DNA from: Pseudisothecium myosuroides
Lineage: Eukaryota; Streptophyta; Bryopsida; Hypnales; Lembophyllaceae
Length of the DNA: 64,000 nt
Assembly: GCA_951799445.1 (NCBI GenBank)
Contig: OX637294.1
Location: 28,049,452 to 28,113,451, forward strand
Direction: 5' to 3'
Of the stretch, positions 48,572 through 60,879 are shown piece after piece. A program made the translations under genes and the position numbers. The notes beneath the pieces were generated by a model, which saw nothing but the letters and a program-made list of their open reading frames with translations, made no database searches and was not told the DNA's origin. Each line of letters begins with the position of its first letter. The first letter of the stretch is position 1.

Positions 48572-50139
48572 GTATGAAGCTTTGAATTGTATTTCTTGTC
48601 AACTCTAGGGTTTCATTTTTGCACACAAATTTCAATTTGCTCTTCAATTCCGCCTTTAGTCGTCCTCAGTATGCAGGACAAATTGGCATGCTGGAAGCTT
48701 CTCAAAACTACACATTTTGAGAGAGTGAGTTGGAACTACGACATCAGGGGGTGTTATCTCGGCTTGAACATTTTAGGGCATTTGGTATGTGCTTATGAAT
48801 CTCGGAACTGTGCATGTGACTGGGAGTCTGGAATTGGGGTTCGGAATTGTGAGGCTTAGGATTGAAATACTAACAATCAGTGCACAGCAGTTCAGGAACT
48901 AGCTCCTGCTAGCCTCACATGGAATTTTAAAGCCTCCCCACGATGTTGCTAGATTGCAAAAACGATTGCTCTTGCAATTGTATCGACACTTTCACGAGAA
49001 TAGAGACTCGTGTGACATATTTGCGCCTGTTCAAATTTCATTTTGCATTGCTTAGAAATTCACTCCTAGAGCTACTCCTAGAGACTTAAACCTGCATCAT
49101 CTCAGAGAATCACGCTTGGCGGGTTTCAAGATTTAGGGTTACATTTTTTGGGGGGCATTGGGGCATCAGGGGATGCGAGATGATAGAGTTCAAATTTTTA
49201 ATGTCAGAATCGATCTTCTGTTACATTTTTGTCGACTTCGGAAGCAAATTGCGAATACTCTTCTGCCAAGAAAAACGGTTGCTTTCCCTCGAATTTTTAG
49301 GTCATCTTGTTCTTTAGCCAAGTCTTTCTGTCACTTTTGCAAAAAGAAAATCTTTCAGGCGTTGGCATCAAGTGCCAAGTGGTGTATCACTTTACTAACT
49401 CACATCGCTTGGGATTTTAGATTTTGCGAGAAGTAATGAAGGACAAGAATTGGACTCCGTTGATGGTCGGAGACCAAACAAATTTTTGATCGATCGACTG
49501 ATAGAGGATGCGATGAAGCTGTCACACAATGGCGATTAAGTAAGACCTCTAGTCTGCTGGATTACTAAATACTCCAATTGTGTCCAATTTCTTGGATATT
49601 ATGTTGGTTAAAGATTGGGATTGCTGATGAATGTTGTAATTTAGAATTCAGTTTGGGAAAGCAGTTTTAGCACTACCTTGTGTAATGAGGGAACAGTGCA
49701 CTTATACTATATGTATGAGCCTTAACATGTCATGGGCATCGATTTGTGAGATGTATTTGACAAGTTCCAGTACTTATGGTTCTTGACAATTACCCAAAAT
49801 CGTCCACAGCTCACTTAGTGAAAATTCTCCTGCAAATAATTTGTCAAAGGTCGTTACTAATTTTAGAAACCTTGGTGGTGTATTTGCAGATTTGTATCAC
49901 AAAGATAAAGAAACTTGGTACGCATGCCATCTTTTCCTGAATCTGGTCCTTACATTTGACTTTGTTGAATGCCTCATTAGACTGTGTCTCCTTTTAAATG
50001 TGAAAACTTGCAAAGCTAGAGCAGGAGACCTTCACGGCCATGGAAGTAGTAAAATGTAGAAGACGGCATTGATACAAGTAGTTTACCACGGCAGGGGATG
50101 ACAGCAAGGCCAACTGCAAATCATCCAGCGCCATCGCTA
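48572..50139. other. Intron-like or intergenic, no exon supported
   Basis: TTAGGGTT-like motifs occur near 48606 and 49134. Plus-strand ORFs of 72-92 codons here do not resemble known proteins. A good acceptor (gtatttgcag) near 49890 is followed by no recognisable TPR sequence. Confidence 0.4.
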
Positions 50140-50236
50140 TTAAAATTTACTGGCAAAAATTGGTCCACACCTCAAGGAAAGGAAAGTTGATCATGAGGAA
50201 GGTCAGAAAGTTTAACATAGAAATGTACGCATTTAC

Positions 50237-53200
50237 CATCCACTATTAAGATGAAATCCTAGGTGGTGTCCACAAGAAGGATTCAAAGAAATAGAGTGTA
50301 CGGAGCTATTTTCAATATTAGCTTGGGCCTGCAGCAAAAAGCAAATGGATGTCGTTGATTAATCTGCCTCTTAATTCTAAGACATGAGGCAACACGTACA
50401 ATGAGATAGTTTAATAAAAGCAAACACTGCTGGAAATCAACCCGGCATAAGTGCTGTGACTAAAGTACACCCAAAGGCTGAATAGTTACGATAAAGAAAT
50501 CTCACCTTTAAGCCAGGAATGCCTAAAAGAAGTTTGGCTACTTGGGTTGATCTTAGCGGAGGATGATAACCCTATACTTCAAAAAACACTAGCTCAATCA
50601 AATTTCATAAGGGACGACATGGTGTTGCGCGTAATATAAAACCTAAGGCTCGCATAGCCTGTCAGGACTACATGTCAGAAAGTCCTCATAAAATCAGAGT
50701 TCCAATTAGAACTTATTCTATTTCAGAAGCTGTTTCTATATAATCATCTGATGAGCCAAACCCAGACTTCGCAAATAAGTTAGTCTGCATCTTGATTCAT
50801 AGGTTGCTTTCATATCTTGAGTCATAGATTCATAGGTTGAAATTACTTCTACTATAAGTACAGCACTCGTTTGCAGGTGAGGACTTGAAGCATCAGATAC
50901 AGTACCTCTCCTGCTGTGACAAAAGCAGCAGAATTTCTTCCTCCTCGGAGATCCCAAAGAGTGATAAGGCCCCCTTCACTTCCCGCGAGAACAAGCTGCA
51001 CTCCAAAAACGACAAAAACATTAAAACAAACTTTTTCAGAGTGATCTGCTTTCGAGAGCATATACCCAAAATTGGCCCATGTCAAGAGTAAACCATATCG
51101 TTACAGAAAGTAATCATGTCAAATTCACCAGAGTAAACGTCTATTAATTCAGATAAATCTATATTCAGCCTGTAGCCATCAAGACTTGCTACTTCCAACT
51201 GTTAGGAAAGTCATCGAGGTATTCCTGATTAATTTTCCTGAAGTATTAGTTACAAGAGAATCAATGAAAGAGAAGATCCATCACAAGTAAAAATTATTGG
51301 CAAAGATCTACACATTATTCTATGGTGAGGTAGAAGTATTTAGTTACATGTTCGTCTCTTGAGAGCTGAAGAGTATTGAGATCACCTCCACCAGTGGATG
51401 CAAGAAGGGACATAGTAGGAAATTTCCCAATCCTTCTATCCCAAACATGCACTCTGTCATCATTCCCACAAGCAATCATCCTGAAGAACGACAGCATTCA
51501 GTGAGATATAGGTTTGAGTCTAGTACGACTTCAAGATAAATTCGACAAGGGTTCAGTTGCATTGCCAACGGAAGAAATTTCATGATGTTAACAAAACTAG
51601 CAGCTAAATATATTCACAACAATTTCGAAGTCCATATCTGAGAAACATACCTTGCTTTGTCATTTGCACAATAAGAGAGATCGAAAAGACTAGCAGCATG
51701 TCCTCTTTGAGTCTTTGGTGGGAATTGCAGGGTCTGAGGATTCAATACAGTTCAAATTATGCGAATAACAAAAACAGGTCAACCATTCAGAGAGAAGGAG
51801 TTCGCGAGTAATATAACTCCTTTTTATTACTTAAGCAAGCATCCCGTTATGTCATGCAACCAGAACTTCATATATGACGCCTTCCATATGCAGGAACCCT
51901 CACATGTGAGAGCTTATGAGAGAAAAATCCTGAACGTCATCCCTGGCAAAGTGCGTGCTAAATTCAATATTGAGTAAATGAAGAACAGGGAAAATATACA
52001 CTCCACAGCTACAACATGAGAATTATATTGTTTCCTTCGCAAAAATACTTCCATCGGCAACGATATGCGAGACTTACTTGCCGTGGAACTTGGGAGAAGC
52101 TTGCAATATCATAAAAATAAACTTTGCTGCTTCCTGAAGCCACACATGCCACCTGGATTCATATTTTATGAAACTCTGAGAAATTTTTCCAAAATCACGA
52201 CACTCTTGCATGCAGGCTACCTTATTGAAATATCACTTTGCATTGCTAGCTGCTGGACATACTGGACATACAAGGATTACAGAAAAAAATCTTGTCTCTG
52301 AAGAATTTCGTTAAAATTATTACGAATATTTACTCGACCCTTGTAATGATATACCTTGACTATAAAGCCTCCTTCAAAAAAGACAGATATTCAAATACCT
52401 CTTCTTGATTGGTAGGATTCCATCACACAGCCTCGAGCCTGTGTTGCGTATTAAAATGAACAGTGGGTGTCACTCTTTCTGCCTCACAACCTGTGCACTT
52501 AAGATTAGCAACTTCGGAGAAAAAAAATGCCAAGAAAATGCCAAAATATACTTTATACTGTAGATAAGATATAAGGTGAAATTTTGAATATGCCGAACAG
52601 ACTTCAAGGACAACTACAAAAAATACCTCCAGAAGTGCAGTACAAGTTTTCTAAATCGTGTATGGAAAGGCATCCACTGCTGGTAACAAAAGCTACATAT
52701 ATACCCTGCAGCATAATAACAGATGCATTCAAATGCTGACAGACACCAAAGAGCCGTGACGGTGTTAATGTTGCAAATCCAATATGTTTTCACAATATTC
52801 ATAGAGAATTGTGCGTGCAGCAAAACTAATCCTGATACGTTTTACTAACACTACAGAGGGCATCGATGCAGGATCCTGTTGGAAACCAAAAAAATTGTAC
52901 GAGGAGAGATAAGCTACAAAGATGCACGATGAAATACCAAATGACAGGAAGAACAAGTCAACATAGATGAATGCAAAAATGTGCATATCTTCCTGAACTG
53001 ACAAGTCACGCAAAGATGCCCGGGCTGCTTACTTGGGAATCAAACTCAACGCATGTCACGGTTGGCCTGCTAGTTACAACCATTATCAGGACACTTAGGA
53101 GAAGGAGGTAACAAACGCTATTCGAAACACTGCAATCAAGATCAAACGATTTCCATTTTGTGGATGACCAGGCAGCTTAATGTCGTCTTCCTCAGAATTT

Positions 53201-54145
53201 CTACAACATAAGCAAGTAGACAACCATTTTGGCGATCATGCACAAGTTGATAATTCAAAGGAGATTGGGTGCACTAAAGGATGTACATCAACTTACATCA
53301 AAGTGGAGTGGAGATGATGGGTCAGATTTGATTGAGGGAAGCTTTCAATCTATAATCACAAAAAAAAAATACGGTTAGTTCGTTGTACATTGCAAAAAAC
53401 AGAATGCAAATAGAGCACTCCTCCACACCTTACAGACTCACCCGACGAGAGCACAATGTTAACCAGGATAACTCATTCTCATCAACCTAGCACAAGTGTC
53501 CACAAATCAGTCTGGAGAAATCTAGTGAACTCAGGAAGCACTAAGGCATGATGCATTCTACTGAAGCCATCACCCTCTTTTCTAAGATACAAATTGTCTC
53601 ATTCCTATCTACCCAGCAAATGCACCTGCCTCATCATACGACAGCAGCAGGTCATTCAGGAGGGAATGTTTGTAAGCAGCTGATAATTTCCCATCCAATT
53701 GATAAGCACCTGCCTGCCATTTTCGCCCGCAAACATTCCCAAGAATCTTAGCAACCAGATCAGACGTCGTCACAATTTGCAAAACATACATTCAACAACG
53801 TTCTCAGACTGCTCAACATAGCCAAGCTCCGGAGCATACCCACAAACACTAGTAAACTACATGTAGTCAATTCTTGGGAACAGTTGTTCTCGTAGAGGTC
53901 CTTCCGCTAATTGATCGAGAGAAACAAAACTTCGAGCTACGGGTCTGACATTCAAGTTGCGAACTCCACTACCCCCAACGATAATTAACGAACTTCGCAA
54001 GGATCTACAATTGCTTAGCAAAGACAGCCAAAGAGCACGAGATCGTGGAGAACTAGGTTTCTGATACGAATCGTTACCTCGAGGGTAATCTTTCCTTGAC
54101 GGATGGAAATGAAGGACCAATCCCACGGATCACAAACTTATCCAT
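50237..54145 (-). CDS. WD40-repeat protein gene, at least 14 exons, one in-frame TGA
   Basis: From the ATG at 54145 the exons in coding order are 54145-54078, 53848-53790, 53709-about 53640, 53486-53442, 53349-53297, 53200-53117, 53066-53033, 52875-52846, 52705-52627, 52478-52399, 52152-52078, 51733-51651, 51480-51348, 50995-50906, 50571-50506 and 50328-50237. Nearly all have GT-AG borders and matching phases; the third exon's donor is unclear and may be GC. The start reads MDKFVIRGIGPSFPSVKERL. WD40 blades are visible in the later exons: VACVASGSSKVYFYDI, MIACGNDDRVHVWDRRIG and LVLAGSEGGLITLWDLRGG. A beta-propeller scaffold is likely; the exact family is not recognised. A last exon with stop at about 50140-50142 is possible but weak. 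Exon 52478-52399 has TGA at 52425-52423 between LEAV and WNPTNQEE, where an Arg codon (CGA) would fit. All other frames are open, so this is either a recent null allele, a sequence error or a readthrough. Confidence 0.72.
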
Positions 54146-54824
54146 GCTTAGAATGCTCCACTCCGCCTCTACATTACCACCCACAAGAATAAACCCAAAT
54201 CAATAGTCATCCACTGTCATCATACGAGCATGAGGTATGCCAAACCGGAAGAAAAAAAACAGTTCAAACTCAAGCAAGCTGCGTTTACCTTGCAAAAGAT
54301 CCTCCAAGCATTGAGTGCCGCAGGCGTTCTGTACTGTGCTGTGAGATGGGATTAATACTCCATCTGGTCAACACGCCAGTAGTGTTGCTGTAGCTCAATC
54401 TCCCGCGAAATACAAATCGGAACCCCCGAAAGCTAAGACGGATTACTCCCAAATTGGAAGAAAAAAAAGAGCGAGCCCTAATTTAAGCTTAAACACGGAG
54501 CTCCTTCTCGACATTCCCGTGTTGCACTCCTCCCTGCAATTGAAGCTGCAGTTGCGAAAACGCTATTGACGGATCTCGCACGCATCCAATCCGGAGTAAT
54601 TTGTCGTTGAAGGATATACGAAGGCTTCATCAGTTGACCTCCGTCAATGAGAGGAACGCCAGATCTTTCGTGAATTGGATTCATATGCAAGTGCAGTACA
54701 TGGCGGGAATTGAAGCACTGTGGATGAAAGTGGATGAAGTACGACCGATTGAATGTTGATGGACAGGCGTTGAGGATGCAGGGAACACAAGTATGGCATT
54801 TTTTTGGGCTTTGTGCTCAATACA
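54146..54824. other. Upstream region of the WD40 gene
   Basis: Probable promoter/5' region on the minus strand, including a CCCTAAT-type motif near 54476. It holds a 70-codon minus ORF (54478-54690) that I do not recognise and do not count as a gene. Confidence 0.35.
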
Positions 54825-55868
54825 TTACTGTAGAACCTCTCTTAGTGCATAGTGCCGGAACTAAGTTATGCACTAAGAGAAGTTTATGCATTTGGAGAGG
54901 TTACATTTGTTTAAGTCTGTTAGAAAATTATATTTTTTTGCGAGTTGGAGCAATATTGTAGGACAACTCAGTTGAAATTGGATCCACCTACGAGAAAGAT
55001 TGACAACAAAAATAACAAGGAGCACATGAAGAAATTAACTGCCCATCCAGGCAAGCAAGGTGGAGATGAAGACACCTGGGATGAGAAGGTACTAGAGAAT
55101 ACTACAGTAGCTCTATAATACTGTAGGCATGGGACTAGGTCAAAGTCAGCTCCCTAAACTTAACCCCTAAAGTCCCATTAGCCCTACGAGGGCCAAAATG
55201 CAAGTTTGGGTAGGCTCGCACAGTTTCAATATTCATCATAATTTTCTAAAACTTCTTGTAAAGCTAGGAAAACACATAAGCTTCTTGGGGATATAATTTT
55301 TATTTCAATGAGTGCTTGGAAGTAAAAGTTATTGCACAAAAAGCCAAATATGGAGGTCGGCGGGCAGCCCAAAAAAAATCACAAAAAGTCAAAATAATTT
55401 TTTTTAAATTTTTTTCCTAAAATATTATATGTTTGTCTACATGTAAGACTTTGATTCATTCTATTTGGACTAGTGATGAGAAAGCTATGGACAATCTTGT
55501 TTTTCCGGCAATCTTGAAAAAAAACTTTTTGCCCAACTTTGAATGCTAATATCTTCCAATCCGTACGGTCAAATTTGATGAAATTTTTACCACATGATCT
55601 CAGACAAGTGAAGTATAAGATCCTATGGTTAAATTCTTAAAAAAATGTTTTTTTTGCTTTTATGGATGAATGCAGCAGAAATGGCAGTTTTGAGTGTTTT
55701 TTGACAAAAAAAATGACCTTGGGACTTTAGGGGTTAAGGCTTAGATTTATTGTACCTTTATGAAAATGTATTTCAAATTAGCCCCCACCCACAAACCTCT
55801 CTTATTGCATATTATGCACTAAGAGAGTATGCATTAAGAGAGTATGCAGTAAGAGAAGTTCTACTATA
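54825..55868. mobile_element. Emigrant/pogo-like MITE split by a TTAA element
   Basis: The left end TACTGTAGAACCTCTCTTAG (about 54825) and right end AAGAGAAGTTCTACTATA (about 55868) match the MITEs at 30955 and 31409, as do internal 'ttatgcactaagagaa' motifs. A complete TTAA/CCCC element sits inside at 55160-55737, explaining the much greater length. Confidence 0.6.
55160..55737 (+). mobile_element. TTAA/CCCC element, copy j (nested)
   Basis: Left TTAACCCCTAAAGTCCC, right GGGACTTTAGGGGTTAA: a perfect 17-base inverted repeat with intact TTAA on both sides, the best-preserved termini in the window. Internal blocks 'gagaaagctatggacaatc' and 'gcagaaatggcagttttga' are present. It is inserted within an older MITE. 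Confidence 0.92.
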
Positions 55869-56253
55869 CCAACCTTTCTAAAGCAAATTCTAACACAAAA
55901 TAGACAAAATAGTAGAATTAGGTTGCCTTAACAATTAAGTTGCCTTACCCTGAGAAAGTAACTTTATAAGCCATCAAAGTTAACAAATACTTCTACAAAT
56001 ATTTTTATTTGTAGACATGGAGGTTAATGAGTCCCAATTACAACAATACCTAATTCAAAAGTAGTTCATTCTTATACAATAACACAAAATAATTATATAG
56101 TGTCAAATGTCAAGAAATTAATATGGAACAATCTAATTTTACTATTTTCTATAAGTTAACCTTTGAAGGATAATGAAGACCAAAAGTGTCCAATGGATGA
56201 CTTCAATGTTCATTGTAGATTGAAAACAAAGAAGGCAGCCTATTGGTTTGATA

Positions 56254-56440
56254 CACTACAAGAGGATTTTTGTCCTAATTGACTAAAAATTGACAAAATT
56301 TTGTCAACTGTGCCGTCAATTAGGACACCTTGATTTGGACACTTAGTTGACAAAATTTTGTCAATTGTCAATGTCCTTTGACAAAGTTCTGTCAATTTTC
56401 AATGTCATTTCTAACCAAAAAAAACCCTGTCAACTTTTGA
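56254..56440 (+). mobile_element. CACTA-like terminus with palindromic subterminal repeats
   Basis: CACTACAAGAGGATTTTTGTCC begins like plant CACTA elements. It is followed by repeated TTGACAAAATTTTGTCAA palindromes and 'gtcaatt' motifs, as expected of subterminal repeats. The opposite end was not found. Confidence 0.5.
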
Positions 56441-56909
56441 TCTGGACACCTTCTGCGTGCAGAAGGGCTGCACTGTTGGTAATGGTACCTGTGCAAAGTG
56501 CATAAAGAAAGTGCATAAAGAAAGCATAAACCAGCACATGCAACAAGATTCTTATGAAACGAGTATAGGTTATATAATTCTTTCACGCCTACATCACCCG
56601 CCACATTGTCCAGATTGCAAGAAGTGCCTTTCTTGAACAAAAAACTCTTGTCTACAAGAAGCAACCATTCACCAGCCCGAGATAGACTAATCTCTCTTGT
56701 AGTTGCCAGTTAAGCAGACTAGTATAGAGTATGCTATTCACTACGTAGATTACAAATGCATCTACGTATCCATGTGGAGAAAGCAAGGAGATCCTATTGA
56801 AGTCCTAAACCTACCACTGTGCTTAGAGAAAGAGGGTAGAATCATCCTGTATGTTTTCTTCATGATCCACTAGTAGTCACAGAACCTGAATAGAACAGAG
56901 GTTATTGCT

Positions 56910-57503
56910 CTAGTCGATGTTATTGTTCTGAATTTCTTCTCTTTCTTCTTCAATGTAAACTTCTAGAATTCCTTGCTCTTTGCATACGCAGGTAGTAATA
57001 ATCCGCATGACTTGCAAGTTAAGTGAAAATTGACCACACGTACTCAAAACTCCACCGAAAAGCAAGCATCGCACTCTACAGCTTCAATCTCAGTATTTAC
57101 CTGCATGAGCACCAACATTTACCAACATAGAGTCAAAATAATTGCATATTCATCAAATGTTCGGATACAATGAAATTGTTGCATCACTTCACAGTTTGTC
57201 ACAGAATGATTCAAAACATCACTTGAAAATGAGCTAATGAAAAGCCTCAGCACTTAGGAACTAAAACCACGGTTGAGAAAACCTACAATAATTTTCCAGA
57301 TACATTTTCATAGCGCCAAATTAAAATTGGAAGGAAGAACAAAACTGAAGGAAGGATAAATCTGTACGCAAATCAAAACTTTACAAGTAGTATGACAGTA
57401 GCTTACAACAGTAGCTTGAGGAATTCTTTGGAGACAAAGAATGACCTCTTTGATAGACCCTAGAGTACCTTCAGTCTCAATCAGCAATCTTGTCAGTCCA
57501 TAT
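56910..57503 (-). CDS. Two candidate exons of an unrecognised gene
   Basis: Exon 57503-57407 (97 bases) has an acceptor (aatgggcag) and donor (gtaagc) and encodes 32 residues from YGLTRLLIETEGTLGSIKEV to PQATV, with no stop. About 430 bases further on, a frame ending at TAG 56912-56910 encodes EQGILEVYIEEEREEIQNN, a plausible acidic C-terminus. An upstream piece at about 57770-57670 (STVKHDFFPLHLNSSL) may also belong. The family is not recognised and the phases between pieces were not proved, so this is a tentative minus-strand gene 3' end. Confidence 0.35.
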
Positions 57504-58299
57504 CTGCCCATTATAACACACCAAATCAAAAATCATTGACAGAAATCAAGTCTAAACATGATCAAAATAAACAGACGATTTGAAATTCTAACAAAATGAA
57601 ATGAAATACTTCATGTTCATATTCTCCCGTTGGAGAAGAGCCTATAGCCATAAAGAAGAGATAACAACGAAAATAGACCTACCCCACAGCACTTTTTTGG
57701 GCACAAGCTGCTGTTTAGATGGAGTGGAAAAAAGTCATGCTTCACTGTGGACTTGCCACAGTCTTCAGAACTTGCCGACAAGGAGCAGCAGTACATAAGA
57801 TACTTGGGAACGTAATAATGTCATCCCTTCTTTGTCACTTGCTCATTATCAAACTAGAACCTATCCAATCATGTATGTTAATAAGCAATAACATAAGACA
57901 AGAATAAAAGACATTACTACTAATCTATATTGGTTAGACAGAAAATTGAAGGATGTAAATATCAAAACTATGATCCATTGTGGGCGCTAGATTACCCACC
58001 CTTGGTAATAGAGCGAATACCGGCCAGGTTCTATGCCTTTATTCACTTTTTTAATATATGGGGGTGTTGTGAGCGCAGTCCACTGTGCTTTCCAAGCAAT
58101 GGATCTTTTTTGCTAACGTTTCCTAAGGGTTGTGGATGGCAACGAATAATTAGTAATGCATGTAGTAACTCACAAGTTAACTGCGATGTTCAGAGTGATG
58201 GTGAAATCTTGACTCCCTAACTATCTATCCTATGTCGAGGGTAGATTGGGTAGTTGGCATCATTTCTAACGTCCCTAACTACGTAAAAAAAAAGGGGAA
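57504..58299. other. No gene firmly supported
   Basis: It may contain the upstream exon of the candidate gene above (about 57670-57770, minus strand). Plus-strand ORFs at 57601-58220 are not recognisable. Confidence 0.35.
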
Positions 58300-59640
58300 C
58301 CCCTATGTTCCTTCCATGAACCCTTAAGACTATCTTGAGTTTCTAAAACTCCACCTAGAAGTTCTACTTTTAAAAGTTACCCCTAAAGTTCCAACTTCTT
58401 AAGGCAACTCTAGATTTTACTTTTTCAGCTGGGTTCTAGGTATTAACTCCCGACTTCTATTCTAGGTTTTGACTTTTGACTCTAGGTTTTTACTTCTAAA
58501 TCAACTTCAACTCCTAACTTCCAAGTTTTAACCTTCTAGGGTAATTCTAAGTTTCACTTTTAATTCTATGTTCTTATTTCTAAACTACTCTAAGATTTAC
58601 CCTCTAAAGTTAACTCTAACTTTTCACTTTTTACTGTAGATTTTTACTCCTAATTTAACTCTAGGTTTTTGACTTTTAACTCTAAATTTTTACTTCTAAA
58701 ATTAATTCCCAATCTTAACCTCCAGGTTTAACCTCGGGGGGGTCACTTAGAGTGTCTATTAGAAAACACGTGCAAACAAAACTTTGGACCCCCTATATTA
58801 TATCCTAAAATTTAAATAAAATAGAATAAAAAAAATATGACTAGATTTTCCTACTTCAAAAGTTTATGTTTTGAATTATTGATATTTTTATTTGTTAATG
58901 ATAATTAGTTACAAATTTTTGAAGTAATTAGATACACTGTACAACTGAAAAATAACTTTCACACCCCTATATTATATCCTAAAAAATTGTCTAAAAAATG
59001 AACAAAAAATTCCTAAAAATAGCTCTCTATTGAAAGTTCATTTTGAGTTGAGTATTGATGCAATGGTCATCTAAATGTGATCTCTATAAATATTTGAGTT
59101 GAAAAACATGCCGTTTTAGGTCATTTTCAACCTCTTGTACAAATCATTTCAACTATTATTTTAGTTTGAAATTTTGGCAATAGAAACCTATAGTCATTAT
59201 TAAGCAACCCTCAAAATTTTAAGTTGAAATTATAGTTCATTAGAAACCACTTGTTCGCACGTGGTTTGTAGTAAAATACTAGGTGCCCCCCCTGAGGATT
59301 TAACTCTACGTTTTCACTTTGACTCTAGATTTTTCTACTTCCAACTAACTCTAAAATTTAACTGCTACCTCTAAGTTCTAACTTCTACTTTTAGCTTTTG
59401 ACTCTAACCTTTTACTCCCCAATTGACTCTAAAATTTAACCTTTAAATTTAATCTAAACTTTTGACTTTTGACTATTGACTTCTACTTCCAAATTTAATC
59501 CTATCGTTTTAATCCTCGATTAACTTTAAATGTTACCCTCCTAAATTTAATTCCAACTTTTAACTCTAGGGTTTTGACTTCTATTTCCTACTCTACTTTT
59601 TACTTCCCAAAGTTAACTCCAAATTTCGACTTTTGGAGAT
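58300..59640. repeat. Degenerate tandem repeat (ACTCTAGGTTTTTACTTCTA)
   Basis: Blocks 58300-58731 and 59298-59640 consist of loosely repeating pyrimidine-rich units, variants of 'aactctaggtttttacttct' with a period of about 30 bases, with many TAAC/TCTA words. A separate MITE at 58732-59297 divides the array. Confidence 0.7.
58732..59297. mobile_element. 566-base MITE with CCTCRGGGGGG ends
   Basis: Starts CCTCGGGGGGGTCACTTAG and ends CTAGGTGCCCCCCCTGAGG, an inverted repeat of about 19 bases with few mismatches. Further in, 'aacacgtgcaaacaa' on the left pairs with 'ttgttcgcacgtggtt' on the right. It interrupts the ACTCTAGG tandem array. TTTAA occurs on both sides and may be the target duplication, with two extra bases on the right. 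There is no ORF. The superfamily is not assigned. Confidence 0.8.
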
Positions 59641-60879
59641 TAGCTCCAATTGCCAAACGGATTGCGCCGTTGGATCCAGATTGCCGTGTTTAGTCCTAGA
59701 TCCCCTTGCCCCCCGTACCGAGGCCAAAAACCCATCGTAGGCTAATTTAGTTTAAAAACCAAATTGTGGTAAAATCTTAGATCTTGGGGGTCTCCTATTT
59801 TGAGAAATGTGAATAGCCTAGGGTCTCCGGTAGGTGCAAGAGAGTCGGGAAGGACTTTTGGTTGACTTCGTTTCGCCATCGTATGGGCCCGGAATGCCGG
59901 TCAACGTGGCGGGGACCCCGCCACATGGTTAATTCCCGAGGAATCTCGCCGGTTCGGGTACTTGCCGCTATCGGAATGTCGCGAAACTTCACGGAGCGCA
60001 TTATTAACATAAAACAAGCTAGTCTAATTTTTAGTGAGATTTTATTGTAACCTAGGTAATTTCCATGAAATTCCCGTTGGAGGTTAGGAGGGTTGACCAC
60101 CCGGAAAAGGTTCTTCTGCAAGTCGGAAGATGCCGGGATTTTTCAAGTGACCTCTCAGGGAGTCGCATGAAAGACGTGCGGGTGTGTTTCCGTACCTGGC
60201 ACGATTGGTCAATGAAGATTAAAACTGGTCATCTCCTTGAATTAGCGACGGTGCGGGAATCTTCTGCAGGTGGAGGAATCTTGGCGAACCGATTTCGCCG
60301 TTGGACTCCTGGCATAGGATTCACCCTAGAACACCATCCTTGGGCTGTAGATTCCTCCACGGGCCCGGTCTTGCGTGAGTGGCTCCTGCATGCTAACAAT
60401 CGGGATTTTGGGAATTCGTCGATCTAATGGGGAATTCTAAATCTAACTCTAGGACCCGATCTAGTGGCCTCGCTGTGGATCCCTCGAACCGACCTAGCCA
60501 TGAATCGCCACATTCATGGTGGGATTTAGCCCTTTTGGGGCTGTGTGACTCGAATCCTCTAAATCTAACTTTTTTGTTATTTCTATACTATTTTTAGGCA
60601 AGGTTTGGGGGATTCTAAGTAAAAAACACAAATCTAGACCAAATACTATAATGGATATGACACAACCCTATTTCGGTTCTACACTCTTTTTATGAGTTTT
60701 TGTATACTTTTATCAACTTAAAATTGCAAATTTCCAAAAAAATATTTCTACGAGTCCCAAGTGACAAATTGGGAGCTCACATCCATATATACTTGCAATC
60801 GACTATCAATGAACACTCATGATACCAAAATATTTGAATTGCATAAGTAAGAGCAGCAAATTGGACACTGAATAGTCAC
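59641..60879. other. GC-richer block, no gene recognised
   Basis: A 120-codon plus frame at 60065-60427 (MKFPLEVRRVDHPEKV...) and overlapping minus frames show no known domain. Composition differs from the AT-rich flanks and resembles the LTR region further right, so this may be decayed retrotransposon DNA. Confidence 0.35.

Noticed and set aside
60065..60427. 120-codon plus-strand ORF
   Set aside because: No recognisable domain, no splice or start support; probably decayed retrotransposon DNA.
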